NCBI RefSeq assembly: GCF_000247815.1
Contig: NC_021684.1
Coordinates: 5,674,289 to 5,738,288 of the forward strand
DNA length: 64,000 nt
Direction: 5' to 3'
From: Ficedula albicollis
Taxonomy: Eukaryota > Chordata > Aves > Passeriformes > Muscicapidae
The position numbers and the translations under genes are program-made. The notes under the pieces are model-generated. The model saw nothing but the letters and a program-made list of their open reading frames with translations, had not been told where the DNA came from and did no database searches. The first letter of the stretch is position 1, and the number at the start of each line of letters is the position of its first letter. Shown in pieces: positions 51,828 to 64,000 of this stretch.

Positions 51828-54800
51828 GTTGAGAATATTTGGCAAATGATAAAAATCTCCTCTTAGTTGTTACCGTGTTAATATTTGGTATTTTCCTTTA
51901 AAAGGCAGCCTGTCTTCTGCAATCTTCCCTTCAAATCAGGTTGCTTAACAGCTTAAAGTCTTTAAAACAGTGTGTGCCCACTTTGTTCTCTCGGATCATT
52001 CTATGCCTTCTGCTAAGCAGTAATAAAACAAAATGAGAATACAAGATTTTGTTTTAAATATTCCCTCCTTAACTGTGCATCCTACAGGCTGGGCTCAGTT
52101 AATCTCCGGATTTCAGTGTAAAATATTATGGCATTTATCCGTAAAACTTATTTGTATTGCACAATAGTCTCACTTGAGAAAATCCCCAAGCCAAACCCCT
52201 TTTTGTACCAGGTACGTTCGTTTTCTGCTATCAAAGAAAAAAAAAAAATCTCGAGACCACTAAGCAGCTGCAACCTTTTCTATAGAACTTATTTATCTGA
52301 TATTAGCTAAACTGTGTATTGCACTTTATAGGAACAAAAAGAAATCCCTGCTCTAAAGCAGGTGTCTGTGCTGCCTGTAAATGTCAGTCAGCCTTTCCAG
52401 ACCAGAAATTAATTGTGCCCCCACCACGAGAAAACAGACAGGTCAAAGCACCTCTAGTGCTGTGCTCTGCCAGGTTATTAGGTTTTCACCTCAGGAAATC
52501 CAGCTTCAAATGCCAGGTAACCTACCTTAGCTGATCACTCAGGAGCATGTATGCTACAGACACAAAAAGTTAATAAAAATACAACAGGCACCCCCCACTG
52601 ACAACAATTTAATTACCAATCATTTGCTTCTCACACAGAGGAGCAGCATGGTGTTCTCTTGGGTGCTTCATTAGTACCATCCAATTTTGGCTACGTCAAG
52701 GTTTATTTTCTGGTCAGTCCTTTAAGAATAGAAAAATCAAATACAATAAAAATACAACCTCTAGTGTCACAACTGTCAGGGTAGCAACTATTGCTGCACT
52801 GAAATCAGACCTTCCAGCCTGGTTTTCACGTGTTTGTAGTTTATTTTGTTGTTTCAAACTATTTTGATGGTAAGAAGGAAATTTTTAAAAAAAGGAAAAT
52901 CAAATTGTGTTGTCCTTCAACAGAGCGTTGTGACCAGGGCTTTGAGATGCTCTGTCATGACAGACCTGCAGGGAATCTCAGTCCTGCTCAAAGAATTAAT
53001 CCCTCTCCTTTCATCCACAGCACAGCTCACCAATTTGTGGGTTCCCTCAGTCAGCCCAAAGTTTACTGAGCACTGAGGAGCATCACAAAAATAGTGTTTG
53101 CAGCTGATTTAAGATGGGAGGGCACCAGCTGTGATGCTGTGCTTCCTTCTCCTCCCTTGATTTAAGGTTCCATTCTGTCCAGTGGGGTTTAAATAACCAG
53201 AAACCATTCTATGTTCAGGAAGAATGAAATGAAAGTGGGGGACTCCTCAAAAAAAATCTCATTGTAGCACACAGCAGATTCTCAGGATGCTTCTGCCATT
53301 ACATTATTTGGTTTTCCTTGCCCAACATAATAATTGCAAAAGCTCCTGGATTTATATGGAGGAGGATTAACACACACACATCACTATCTTTCTGCAGGTG
53401 CAATTTGTGCTTATATTCCTCCTGCTGCTGGTCCCATCTATTGATTTCCAGCTGCTGCCTTTCTACATAAGCCGTGGTGCAGAGGGAGATTTAGTCAAAC
53501 AAAAGGTCCACACTGACTCCTTGGGAATGGCTCAAGGTGCTTTAAATCTCTCTCAGACACAGGACTGTGGGTCTGTGCTGAAGCCATGATCATCTCATCA
53601 CTCATTCCACCTGGCCAGCCTTGTTTTTCACGTCATGGACACTGAGTTACACTGGCACCCCCAGCAAACTGGGCATCTTAACTCTGGGGATGGATCGGCT
53701 CCCTGCTGCCTGTTTAGGGTAAGTTTTGCCAGGAAGAAACTATGTGGAAGGTGGTGTTTTGGGCTTTTTTAGGATATGTGTGTATGCCACTGCAATGCCT
53801 GCTAACCACTATGAGCTCCAGAATTTTTCTAGTTTTATTGAATATTGACCCTTCATTTCTATGCCATGAAATTGTTTACTAGGTAGATGCTACGTTCAGG
53901 TCACCAACAGATTCAGTTGGCTTTGCTCTCTTTTATCTGCCATGTTTCCAGTCAAGCACTGTGAATAATCATGGCATTTTGTTGTGGTCCAAGCTCAGGC
54001 TTTGCACCTGCATGCAGGGGCTTTGCTATCAGTGACTAATTCTTTTAGGTCTTTCTTTCCAGAGGCTCTGTGACAAGCTTCAGAGCTCTCCTGAAAGCTG
54101 CACCCTCCTGAGCTGCTGGAGAAGCTTCAGGTTGGCATTCCTTTCTGCTGCTGGGTCCCATTCCCAAGCTTGATGAAAGACTGACCCCAACTGAGGCTCA
54201 AAGTCTGAAGGAGAAGCTTTCAGCACACAGAACCTGTCCTTTGGGAAATGCCCATACCTGGGATCACCTCTGCCCTGTGTGGCTGCTGCAGTGACCTCTC
54301 ATGTCCTGTTGAACCAGGTCAGAAAGGCACAGCTGTGGCACTGCTGGTTCTGTGCTTTTCTGCTGCTTGGTTTTATTCAAGTTCCCTTAACAGAGCCAGT
54401 CTTTAGCTGCTTATTCCCTCATCTAGATTTAATTCTGTTCTGAGAGTCTTCTGGACCCAATGCTGATCTGCATGTATAGCAGTAATTAAGTGGGGATCAA
54501 GAAGTAACTTTACTTGTATCATCTAGAGAAACAGTATTTAGAAGCATTTTTATACCCTGATATTTCATTAAGAATATGGGCTCATCAAAGCAAAGTGTTT
54601 GTGGGAAGACTTTAAAGAATAATTTTGAGGATCTGATTCTGATTAAACTAGAGAGCTGGATCAACCACCTGAATAACCAGCTGCTGGTTTCTAAGGTGAA
54701 AGTCTTGGGTTCAATTTCCTCTTTTAGATTAGCAGACCAGGAACTTGAATTCAGAGCAAATCCTAAAATACAAATTCTTATCTTGCCTTATTTCATACTT

Positions 54801-56680
54801 TCACAAACCAAGCTTCGTCTTCCCCACAGCTTTTAAAGAAAAGCTTTGCTTGACCTAAAAATCAGCCATACACAGCTCCAAGAACCAGGTTAATTGCACC
54901 TTCTACACTCCAATGTAGCATTATTGATTAGAACACTTATTTAAAAAGTAGATTTTTTATGTACTTCCAATCTTTATTGCCCAGATAGTGAGATTGCTTT
55001 ATAAAATCCCTAACCTTGAACTCCACTCATCAGTGTAAATTCATTCCCTGAGTTAATCTTGCTGTGTTCCTAGAAGCATTTCCAGTCTCACTTTGGCAAA
55101 AGCTGTGGCTTTAAGGGCTTGAAATTGTGTTTGAATCTTGTTGCAGCTGAGGTGGGAGGAACACAATCTGTAATACTTTTCATTTGCTATATCTGCTGAA
55201 GTGCCAGCACTGTTTTATACTTGAAGTTTTTACTGTCATCTCTATACTAAAGCAGTAGAGTATGTATCACCTTAGAGATGCAATTAGTAACTTACCCTTT
55301 TTTGTTGTCTTTCATTATAGAGATGAATTCTAACTTTCTTTTGTATATCTTTTCCCAAATTCAACCTGGCAGGCAAAGATTCACAACAGGAAATAACACC
55401 AAGTGCTTTCCCTGGGGATTCCTTCACCTTGGCTGCTGGCTTACAATCTCTTTTTCCTGCTTTAAGGTCTGATTGACAAAAAAAGCCATTTATTGGTTGT
55501 TTGTTAAATTTAGGAAGTAGAAAAAATGCAAAGTGTGGGGGAAAAGCAGTATCCAAAGCAAGCCATTAAATTCCACTGATTTCAGAAGCCAGAGCCTCTT
55601 GTTGAGATATTTGCAGTGTTGTGGTCATTGTGGAGGAGACAAACACTTTAGTTAGGCCAGCTGTCAGGTTTAATGGGGCTGGGCAGTGTGTTGCTATCTC
55701 TGCTCAGCAGCACAATGGTAACTTCAGCTCAGTTACAGATCATGAGTAGATGGTGCCTTGTCACAGTGGTACAGTGTGTTACCTTAAATTTACAACAGCC
55801 AGTTCAACCAATTGCATAAAAATTAGCACAAGAATGTTGGCACAGCTGCCAACAGTGAGTTTGGAACTCTGAGAAACAGCCATGGTAACCCTCTGCATCC
55901 CAGTTACTCTTCTTCCATCCCACTAAATAACTTTAGAGACAAAAATATTCATCTGAGCTCTTTATCAGGGTGGTCATGAAAAGCCACAATGACATACTCT
56001 TGGTTGTGAAGGCAAACAAATACATGTGCTTTCCAGAAATCCATCTGCTTGGTGGCTGTGACAGAGCCTCCAAAGACAGACAGACAGACATTTCCCCACA
56101 GCCTTCATCCACAAGAAATACAGCACCTTTCAAAGGGCCTTTGCTAAGCAAGCACAGGCACTCTGTAGCATGAGTCAAGATTGCCACCTTCTAGAACAGT
56201 CATGAATATTAAATCAAGCTCTAAAATGATTGTAGGGAAGTTGCCCCTCCTTGCTGAGTAAAATGAGCTTTCCCTCTGTGTTGAGTCTCTTTGGGTGAAA
56301 TAGATTTGTTCAGTGCTTTGGTTTTTTAGTATTGAGGAGTCAGCACAGGTCAGTGGGCAAACTGCATTGTCATGTGTGTGCCTGAAGCAGAATTGTTCAC
56401 TCTGTGCTCCCCCTCAGGGAGCCTGGGGAGCCAGAAGCACGTTCTCAGCCAGCCCACCCTCTCTGATGCACAGGCAGAGGGACTCTCTGGACGAACCCTG
56501 CCCTCAGCAAACAGCTCCTCAGGAACAGCCACTGCTCCTTGGCCTGTCCAACCCTTCTAGAACCCCTTTGCACAGCGAAAGGAAATTTTTTTTCACTTTT
56601 ATGTTCTCTAACAGACATGAAAAGTGATTTCTGAGATTAATGCAGTATAAAATTTTAACTCACTTTGAATAACTTCCTTC
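51828..56680. other. Noncoding unique DNA, no gene recognised
   Basis: Unique DNA without identifiable genes. Small simple repeats are present: an A run at about 52231-52246, (ca)n at about 53372-53381 and (gaca)n at about 56075-56089. Frames up to 104 codons have no recognisable domain. Confidence 0.6.
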
Positions 56681-57200
56681 TTTTTAGACAGGAAGGGTTT
56701 TTTCCTCATCTATATTATGACATGCTTTGGCAAAAGCGATCTTACTCTTTTTATCAGTGGCAGCTTGGGATGGGCGTAATATTTGCAAATGATGCCATGA
56801 ACAAGTTATGCAAATCACCCAAATGAGAACCAGTAAGTTTTTATATCCTGCCAAACAATCGTGTATTGTAGAAATGCCACATTTTACAGTCAATTTGAGA
56901 AATATTTTAGAGGCTTTAAAACATTAGTGCCCTATTTTTCATATTGCTCAACGTATATAACAGGATTTGTTAGTACCATGAGTCCAAAAATATAAACCTT
57001 TGGAATATGACAGGAAAAATAACTGTAATAGATTTTAAAAACCTAAGTGACTTTGAAAAGCCTCTTGGAAGTTCATAATACTGTCAATTTTTTAAAGATC
57101 TTGTCTAAAATTGAAAACTTGTATGACTGCAGAGAGGCAATCTGTGCCTTTCTAACTAGTATAAAAATATCATTTCTTAGTGCATGTAGATGAGCCATTA
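56681..57200. promoter_or_regulatory. Candidate conserved noncoding element with octamer motif
   Basis: An AT-rich, non-repetitive block with a perfect POU-type octamer ATGCAAAT at 56809-56816, a nearby atttgcaaat and retained CpG sites (aaagcgatc, gggcgtaat, aatcgtg, aacgtata). The composition and motif suggest an enhancer-type element. This is inference from sequence texture only. Confidence 0.25.
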
Positions 57201-59399
57201 TAAAATAAATCAGCAAAAAAGTAATAGATTCTCTTAATGTATGAAGCTCTCCAAAGGGCTCATCTACAGTGCAGAATTCACAAGTGTCTGAACTGAGCTA
57301 AGGATCAGTGGCTGCATGGCCACATTAACTGATTTTTAACATTGTTCCACAATCCCTTTGGCAGCTTTTTAGTAGTCCTGGAAGTTTCTTTTTTAGGGGG
57401 TTCTAGCTACTCAAAGTTGAGTTCCCGGGAGTCACAAATCCCAGGGAGATTTGCAAGATCCCCCTTTCCTAATTCAGTGTGGGGCTACTAGTGAAAAATG
57501 AGCTGAACCAATTCAGCCTGCCAGCTTCTATGCCATAACTAGCTCATTTTAAAGTGATTTATCTCAATTTGAAGACATTATTAAATTATTTGTAAACTTT
57601 AATTTTTTTTTCATCTTAAAAGGAGCATGTGGATTCTTGGATTGAAACACAGCAGAAGTTTTCCTTTTGGAAAGGAAATTGCCACAGTAGTAACCCACAC
57701 AACTTTCCTCCCCAAGTGAAGCAAAGGAACATCTTGGGGGAGAATAAGGAGCAAATATCATAATAGTAAATTTGTGAGAACTACAAAATATGTGCTACTG
57801 AGGGTTTTTTCCCAAGCAAAAATATTTTCATGCCATAAACATCTGAAATCCTTACAACAGATTTCCACCTTCCCTGTAAAGACCTGGGAGAAAGGGCTTA
57901 TTTTTTCAAAGCTCTTCTAAATCTCCATCTCTCTGCCAGACTTTATTTAAAAGGTTACAGAGCACCAATGCCTCTTTCCTGGTGTTTTACTGTTTGTGTG
58001 CTGAGCCCAATGCCCTGGGTTTGCATAAGGCTGGTGGTGTGTGACTTTTTCTGCAGTGGTGAATTATTTACTGCTGGACAAGGGCAAGCTGGGGTTTTCT
58101 AACATTGGTTTTCCACTAAGTCTTTTTATTAAAGGTCCACAACAATTTTGTTTTGATAGAAGCTGTGACAGAAGCACCTGGGCTGGATGAAGCCAGACCA
58201 GGGAGGACAAGGGGAGATATTTCAGAGATAAAAATAAATGCACAGGGTGAAGGGTGATGTAGGAGAGAGGGTTCAGGGGTAGCTGAGTCCTGTGGGGTGC
58301 TTTGTTAGTACAAACTTTTGTGTAGCACAATTAAATATTGTACATCCTGAGGAACCACAGGGTCTCTTGAGCTGAGTCTTCTGCTCTTTTCCACATTTAT
58401 AAAATATTCTCATATATTGCTGCATAGAATGCTGGGTGTTCCCAATCCAGTGAGACCCTTGCCACATTTGTGCAATCACTTTATTTGTTAGGCCCAAGCG
58501 TTGGGGCTGAGTGGAAGCATCACCCCTCTGTGAAGCATCCCACAAAGTTTTTGGCATTGAGAAAGTGACTCTTACACTGAGTAGTGCTGGCAGTGTAGTG
58601 TTGTGAGGTATTTCACCAGTGCTGTGGCATGTGCAATATATATTGTGTGTGTGTTGCAGCAACAGGAGGGATGATGGATGGGTTATGTGTGCCCTGCTTT
58701 CTGCTTCTGTTGATAAGTGACTGATAAAGCTGACAAATAGCTGGATTAAGTAAACAGAGCCCACATAACTCATTCAAAGCGAATAACTGTTTACAAATTA
58801 TCAATTGTTATCTGCACAGTTTTGAGTTAGGAATAATGGATCCTGTTCCTGTGCAGAAATAATGGGCCAGTGATGTGTATCAGGTATGTGAGCAGTAAAA
58901 TTTGCCATCTGACAGTGCTCATCCTCAGGACAGGGACTGGAAAGAAAGTAAAAAAAGAAATGCTGCCTGGACCAAACAGAGCAATATTTTACTCCAGCAA
59001 AGAGCATGAATCTGAAAAAAACAGACTCTCCTAAATACAATCAGAATAATTTTTAGGCTTGTTTAGAAGCTATTTCAACTAGTTATTACTCAAGGACCAA
59101 TTTCCATCTCATTCCCATGAGCAGTGTTTGCAGAAAATGTAGAATTCATATCTTTTTACTAGAACATGCCTGCTAATATAACGGCACTTCATTTCATAAT
59201 TCACTGTAGGATGAGAATGGGATTTCAGAGCTGCTGATGTTTTAATCTCGTTTCCTTGTCCAAAGTACAAAGATGTGCATGAACCATGTCAAGTTACACA
59301 GATTTAGTCCCTCAATAGCTGTGTCGTTTTTGTGGCACGTGTTAAAGGTGGGGGAGTGTTTGTGCTCAGCTCTCTATGATCAAGTGCTTGCTTTTAATT
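57201..59399. other. Noncoding unique DNA, no gene recognised
   Basis: A 166-codon minus-strand frame (58273-58773) is present but has no recognisable domain and an unremarkable composition. No mobile element was recognised. Confidence 0.6.
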
Positions 59400-59760
59400 T
59401 AATGAGCCGTCCCTGCAACATCCCGATAACAAAAGATTCCTGAGATAACACTGAGTGCCAGTAGCACATCAGAGAGAAAATCGCTTGGCTCGCAAGAGCC
59501 TGGCTTGATCCGCAAAGGAAGCGGCTGGGAGCGGGCTGGAAGCGCTGGCACCGGGAACCTGCGGCTCTCCCGGCTCCAGCCGAGATTCCAGCGGGGAATT
59601 CAGGGGATGCCGGAGCGCTCCTGGCCTGGCTGCGCTCCCTCTTGGGGTTTGGCACCCTCTGCTGTCCAGATTTTGAACAAAAACCCCCCCAAACACCCTG
59701 AAACCGCGCTGCATGGGAGGCGCAGAAGAGCAAATCAATGTCTTGACTGAGTAATTTTGG
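59400..59760. promoter_or_regulatory. CpG-island-like segment, candidate promoter
   Basis: I count about 20 CpG sites in roughly 360 bp, densest at 59480-59640, with GC-rich text such as gcggctgggagcgggctgg and ccggagcgctcc. No other part of the window comes close. CpG islands of this kind mark promoters of coding genes or long noncoding RNAs in birds. There is no clear TATA box. A 193-codon minus-strand frame (59380-59961) crosses it, but it includes a poly-phenylalanine stretch encoded by an A run and has no domain, so it is not called a gene. Transcription direction is unknown. A GC-rich exon is an alternative. Confidence 0.5.
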
Positions 59761-60246
59761 TGATCGATCCCCCCACACTCTTTCTTGCTGCAGCAAGCAA
59801 TGAATGTTCACAGACACACAGACACAAAAAAAAAAAAAAAAAAAAATTAAAGTATTTTCCCTGCTTCTCAATAGTAATTGCATAATTGCATCGCCTCTGT
59901 TTCTCATAGACGAGGTGGCCAATTCTTGGCTCCTGAACCCACTGCAAGGCTTCCTGACCATTCAGGCTGGGTGCAAACAAAACACAGAGACTCTGATGTT
60001 GGAGGAGTCTCAGCTGTGCTGAGAAGGCTTCTTCTGCCTCAGCAAGGGCTCTGCACAATTATCCCTGAGTCCAAAGCACCCTAGCACAGAGGAAACAAGC
60101 AGGTTCCTACCTAACATCTGGCATGTTCTGTTCTTGCTACACGAGCATCTTGTGCTGCAGCTGAGCACTGAAAATTGCGTAGGTCACTTTACGAATATTT
60201 TAGCTTTTAGTTAAATGTTTATTCACTCCAGGGTTTTTTGGAAGCA
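59761..60246. other. Noncoding DNA flanking the CpG-rich segment
   Basis: A 21-nt A run lies at 59826-59846. Nothing else is recognised. Confidence 0.55.
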
Positions 60247-60306
60247 ATTAACAAATGCTTTCCTTGACAGACACAGATTAACAAATGCTTTTCTTGACAG
60301 ACACAG
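60247..60306. repeat. Tandem duplication, 30-bp unit, 2 copies
   Basis: Units at 60247-60276 and 60277-60306 share attaacaaatgctt(t/t)(c/t)cttgacagacacag-type sequence with a single C/T difference. It lies about 190 bp before large duplication B. Confidence 0.93.
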
Positions 60307-60492
60307 AGCTTCACTCCTGCAACAGAAACATGGGACACCTCACTCTTCAGTAAGGGGAATTCAAACCTACAAGCTCAGGAAAACAGGCCTGCTTCTATTG
60401 TGTGATTATCTCCTCTGAATGCCTCCTATATTTGATTGACAAATTAAAAAATCTTCTGTATAGTAGGCATGGGAGCCTGGAAGGAAACAGCC
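60307..60492. other. Short unique spacer before duplication B
   Basis: No feature recognised between the 30-bp repeat and the large duplication. Confidence 0.6.
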
Positions 60493-61978
60493 ATTGTTTG
60501 TTCCTTCTGTATTTCACATTTTGGATCTGCACTTGCACACTGTATACAGGCTAAAAAATAGAAATTAATCACCCAGATCTGCAAAGCACGTGGTGCCAGT
60601 CTTCCCTTAATAGGACACCACAAAACCAAAGCTGTGTTTCCCAGTAGAGGCCCTTCAATGGCTTTGATTGTTAAATGGTTTCAGTTACATCTTTATGAGT
60701 TTTCAGTTAGCTGTGGCTTCCAGTATGAAATCCATGGCAAAAGTAGGACAAAGCACCGTTTTTCTGAGGGCACAGATCCTGACAGGCATTGCTGCATTCC
60801 TTCCTGGGATAGCTGGAGCTCTGGGCCACATTGCTCCTGCTAATCTGGACTCCAGGAGATCCCCACAGTCCAGGGCAACAAGCACAAGTGGCTGTGTAGG
60901 GCTCGTGCCATGGTTTTGTCCAGGGTGGGCAGTGCCTCACCCCTTGCCCTGTGTGCCCTGGGGCTGGGGGGCCTTGGGGTTCAAGTTCAACCAGAGGCTG
61001 TTCCCTGCAGGAGCTGCCTGTGCCTGCTAATGTCCACTACATCCCCAGGGGAAAATAATTTGGAGAATGCAGCTATAGGGTAAATTGCTACTTGTTTCTC
61101 TTATATTTCACTTCGCTCCAGCAGTCTCGATGCTGCTTTCTTAACAAAGGATTACACCCTTAAATGGATTTACTAATCAACTGCTTTTCTTTCCATACCC
61201 ACTCTGCTTCTCCTCACATCTTCTCAGACCTGGGAGGATTACTAAAGGCTCAGAATGCTCATACTCATTTCTATTATAAGAAGAAGAGAACACACTGATT
61301 CTAAGAAATTCCACTTTTGGAAATAGCTTTGGTTTTTTTGCTGCAAGAACCATGGTGTTCTAAATAGACTGCAGCTCTTCACATTCATTCTCTATAGAAA
61401 ATAAAATGGAGGAAGTGCAGAAGGCAGCACTGGCATGATTTGCATATAGTCTTTGAAAACAAGCCTCAGATAGTGGCAACTGAAAACCAGCTTTCTATCA
61501 GGCTCTTGTTGCAGCAGTGCTCAAGTCAAAGAAACAAAACATGTCCTGGTGACAAAATAACCCTCACTCTGGTGTGTATCTGAAACAAACATAAAAAGAT
61601 AAGGCATTGTTATTTTAAAGAGGACACAGAATTAGAAACTTGAATGTTGGGAAAACACTAAATAAAACCCAGAATCCTTATGTGAGATCGCCAGTGAGTG
61701 GAAGCCACAGTACCTAGTGCTGCCTGTGCATAGGGCATTCTGCTCCTGAGCTATATATTCAACCACAGATTGGTTTCCCCAAGCATCAGCCAAGACATTG
61801 TTTTTATTGATTTATTTTGCTATCTTCCCACTGCAGTGATAGGATGACAAAAGAACCACCTCTGGGTATCCTAATATATCTAATGCCAGCAGATTTTCAG
61901 GTTGAATAAAAACAATAAATCTTTTCAGGCTAATGCCAGCAGATTTTCAGGTTGAATAAAACCAATAAATCTTTTCAG
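60493..61978. repeat. Large tandem duplication B, copy 1 (1486 bp)
   Basis: Repeated head to tail at 61979-63414. Four substitutions were seen (near 60549, 60566, 60764 and 61115), giving about 99.7% identity. Copy 1 is 50 bp longer because its last segment is itself duplicated (61880-61979). It contains a GC-richer part with a 120-codon plus-strand frame (60668-61030) that has an alanine/glycine-rich middle but no recognisable domain. No transposon ends or target-site duplication are visible. Confidence 0.97.
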
Positions 61979-61979
61979 A
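61880..61979. repeat. Tandem duplication, 50-bp unit, at the end of copy 1
   Basis: Units at 61880-61929 and 61930-61979 are nearly identical (aaaaacaat versus aaaaccaat). The second copy of the large duplication has only one such unit (63366-63415), of the aaaaccaat type. This tandem pair therefore lies exactly at the copy 1/copy 2 junction. Confidence 0.95.
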
Positions 61980-63414
61980 TTGTTTGTTCCTTCTGTATTT
62001 CACATTTTGGATCTGCACTTGCACACTGTATACAAGCTAAAAAATAGAAATTCATCACCCAGATCTGCAAAGCACGTGGTGCCAGTCTTCCCTTAATAGG
62101 ACACCACAAAACCAAAGCTGTGTTTCCCAGTAGAGGCCCTTCAATGGCTTTGATTGTTAAATGGTTTCAGTTACATCTTTATGAGTTTTCAGTTAGCTGT
62201 GGCTTCCAGTATGAAATCCATGGCAAAAGTAGGACAAAGCACCGTTCTTCTGAGGGCACAGATCCTGACAGGCATTGCTGCATTCCTTCCTGGGATAGCT
62301 GGAGCTCTGGGCCACATTGCTCCTGCTAATCTGGACTCCAGGAGATCCCCACAGTCCAGGGCAACAAGCACAAGTGGCTGTGTAGGGCTCGTGCCATGGT
62401 TTTGTCCAGGGTGGGCAGTGCCTCACCCCTTGCCCTGTGTGCCCTGGGGCTGGGGGGCCTTGGGGTTCAAGTTCAACCAGAGGCTGTTCCCTGCAGGAGC
62501 TGCCTGTGCCTGCTAATGTCCACTACATCCCCAGGGGAAAATAATTTGGAGAATGCAGCTATAGGGTAAATTGCTACTTGTTTCTCTTATATTTCACTTC
62601 ACTCCAGCAGTCTCGATGCTGCTTTCTTAACAAAGGATTACACCCTTAAATGGATTTACTAATCAACTGCTTTTCTTTCCATACCCACTCTGCTTCTCCT
62701 CACATCTTCTCAGACCTGGGAGGATTACTAAAGGCTCAGAATGCTCATACTCATTTCTATTATAAGAAGAAGAGAACACACTGATTCTAAGAAATTCCAC
62801 TTTTGGAAATAGCTTTGGTTTTTTTGCTGCAAGAACCATGGTGTTCTAAATAGACTGCAGCTCTTCACATTCATTCTCTATAGAAAATAAAATGGAGGAA
62901 GTGCAGAAGGCAGCACTGGCATGATTTGCATATAGTCTTTGAAAACAAGCCTCAGATAGTGGCAACTGAAAACCAGCTTTCTATCAGGCTCTTGTTGCAG
63001 CAGTGCTCAAGTCAAAGAAACAAAACATGTCCTGGTGACAAAATAACCCTCACTCTGGTGTGTATCTGAAACAAACATAAAAAGATAAGGCATTGTTATT
63101 TTAAAGAGGACACAGAATTAGAAACTTGAATGTTGGGAAAACACTAAATAAAACCCAGAATCCTTATGTGAGATCGCCAGTGAGTGGAAGCCACAGTACC
63201 TAGTGCTGCCTGTGCATAGGGCATTCTGCTCCTGAGCTATATATTCAACCACAGATTGGTTTCCCCAAGCATCAGCCAAGACATTGTTTTTATTGATTTA
63301 TTTTGCTATCTTCCCACTGCAGTGATAGGATGACAAAAGAACCACCTCTGGGTATCCTAATATATCTAATGCCAGCAGATTTTCAGGTTGAATAAAACCA
63401 ATAAATCTTTTCAG
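61979..63414. repeat. Large tandem duplication B, copy 2 (1436 bp)
   Basis: Second copy of 60493-61978 in the same orientation, shorter by exactly one 50-bp unit. The junction reads cttttcag|attgtttg, and the distal edge reads cttttcag|acacaaag. The 120-codon frame of copy 1 is kept (62154-62516) with one residue changed, but short age rather than selection explains that. Confidence 0.97.
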
Positions 63415-64000
63415 ACACAAAGGGGAAATTGTGAGGTAAGTTAATTTGGGAAACTAAAGAGCATGATTTAGGAATATTGGGTTTGTTAGAATGGACCAGA
63501 CCAGTCCTCCTGGTTTACTATCTTCTCCTCAGAGATAGTTCCTTAGAGATGACACAAATGAACAAAAAATAAGCCACAAAATATCAGTGACACTTTCAGG
63601 GACTGGCCTGCTTTCTGACAGAGCAGCAATAATTGTGTTACACCAGTGAGCAAGAGGTCTGTCTCTCACTGTATTACGCACATCACAAGTGCTCCAAAAA
63701 TTGGGTGGAATTACCTAAGGAACCCAGGTACAATACAGTTTCTCTGCGTGCTGATGACTGCATCTCTTGTGGGACACAGACTGGGTTTTCCCTAGGGCAG
63801 TAGAGTTAGATTTGTTGTACAACTTCTCTTAAATTAAGGGAGAAAATGAATAAACATGTAAACCTGTTCAGCCACTTAATATATTCACAAATCAAGGCTA
63901 AACAGTAGTTATTCAAAGATGGTATAGAGTCTAGAACACAAGAAAACAAAGTTCTCTTTCTGCTCTGCTCTTCCAGTGGGGTTTCCTGTCTTCTCACTTC
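63415..64000. other. Noncoding unique DNA, no gene recognised
   Basis: Unique DNA to the end of the window, with no exon, RNA gene or mobile element that I can identify. Confidence 0.6.

Noticed and set aside
58273..58773. 166-codon minus-strand frame as a gene
   Set aside because: No domain, no promoter or splice context, and a length within reach of chance for 64 kb in six frames.
59380..59961. 193-codon minus-strand frame over the CpG-rich segment
   Set aside because: It includes poly-Phe translated from an A run and arginine/proline-rich text expected from GC-rich DNA. It shows no domain. The CpG-rich DNA is better read as regulatory.
60634..62516. 120-codon frame kept in both copies of duplication B
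   Set aside because: The near-identity covers noncoding flanks equally, so it is not evidence of selection, and I recognise no domain.

Overview
The window is a stretch of nuclear DNA from a bird, most likely a songbird. The evidence is three truncated copies of the avian LINE CR1, each showing its 3' end, one solo LTR fragment of the avian ERVL type, two weaker LTR candidates, moderate AT-richness and CpG depletion outside a few spots. I recognise no protein-coding gene, rRNA or tRNA. Most open frames are under about 120 codons, overlap freely on both strands and show no family motif. The region is best read as intergenic DNA or the inside of a very large intron. The passerine assignment is an inference.

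Layout. 1-6785: unique DNA with an LTR candidate (about 1940-2245) and a 67-bp minisatellite (2370-2547). 6786-9815: a head-to-tail duplication of 1515 bp with about 0.3% divergence, followed at once by a second 67-bp array (9816-10001). 10002-29000: unique DNA with the ERVL LTR fragment (about 11783-12003), several two-copy tandem duplications of 48-216 bp, a perfect hairpin inside one of them, and AT-rich blocks that look like conserved noncoding elements. 29000-38000: two CR1 tails and an AT-rich LTR candidate (about 31120-31780). 37984-39690: a compact GC-rich cluster made of a pyrimidine tract, a possible 225-nt exon, an uninterrupted run of 578 C and a 78-bp minisatellite. 39690-59400: unique DNA with a third CR1 tail, small duplications and more candidate noncoding elements. 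59400-59760: the only CpG-island-like segment, a possible promoter. 60493-63414: a second head-to-tail duplication of about 1.5 kb (1486 and 1436 bp), again about 0.3% diverged.

The most notable property is the density of tandem duplication at every scale: thirteen independent events with units of 20 bp to 1.5 kb in 64 kb, three of them with a period of exactly 67 bp but unrelated sequence. Small arrays sit at or near the edges of both large duplications. Part of this may be assembly artefact: the 578-nt C homopolymer is suspicious, and both large duplications differ by an amount typical of two alleles. I found nothing that makes a convincing case for a new gene system.
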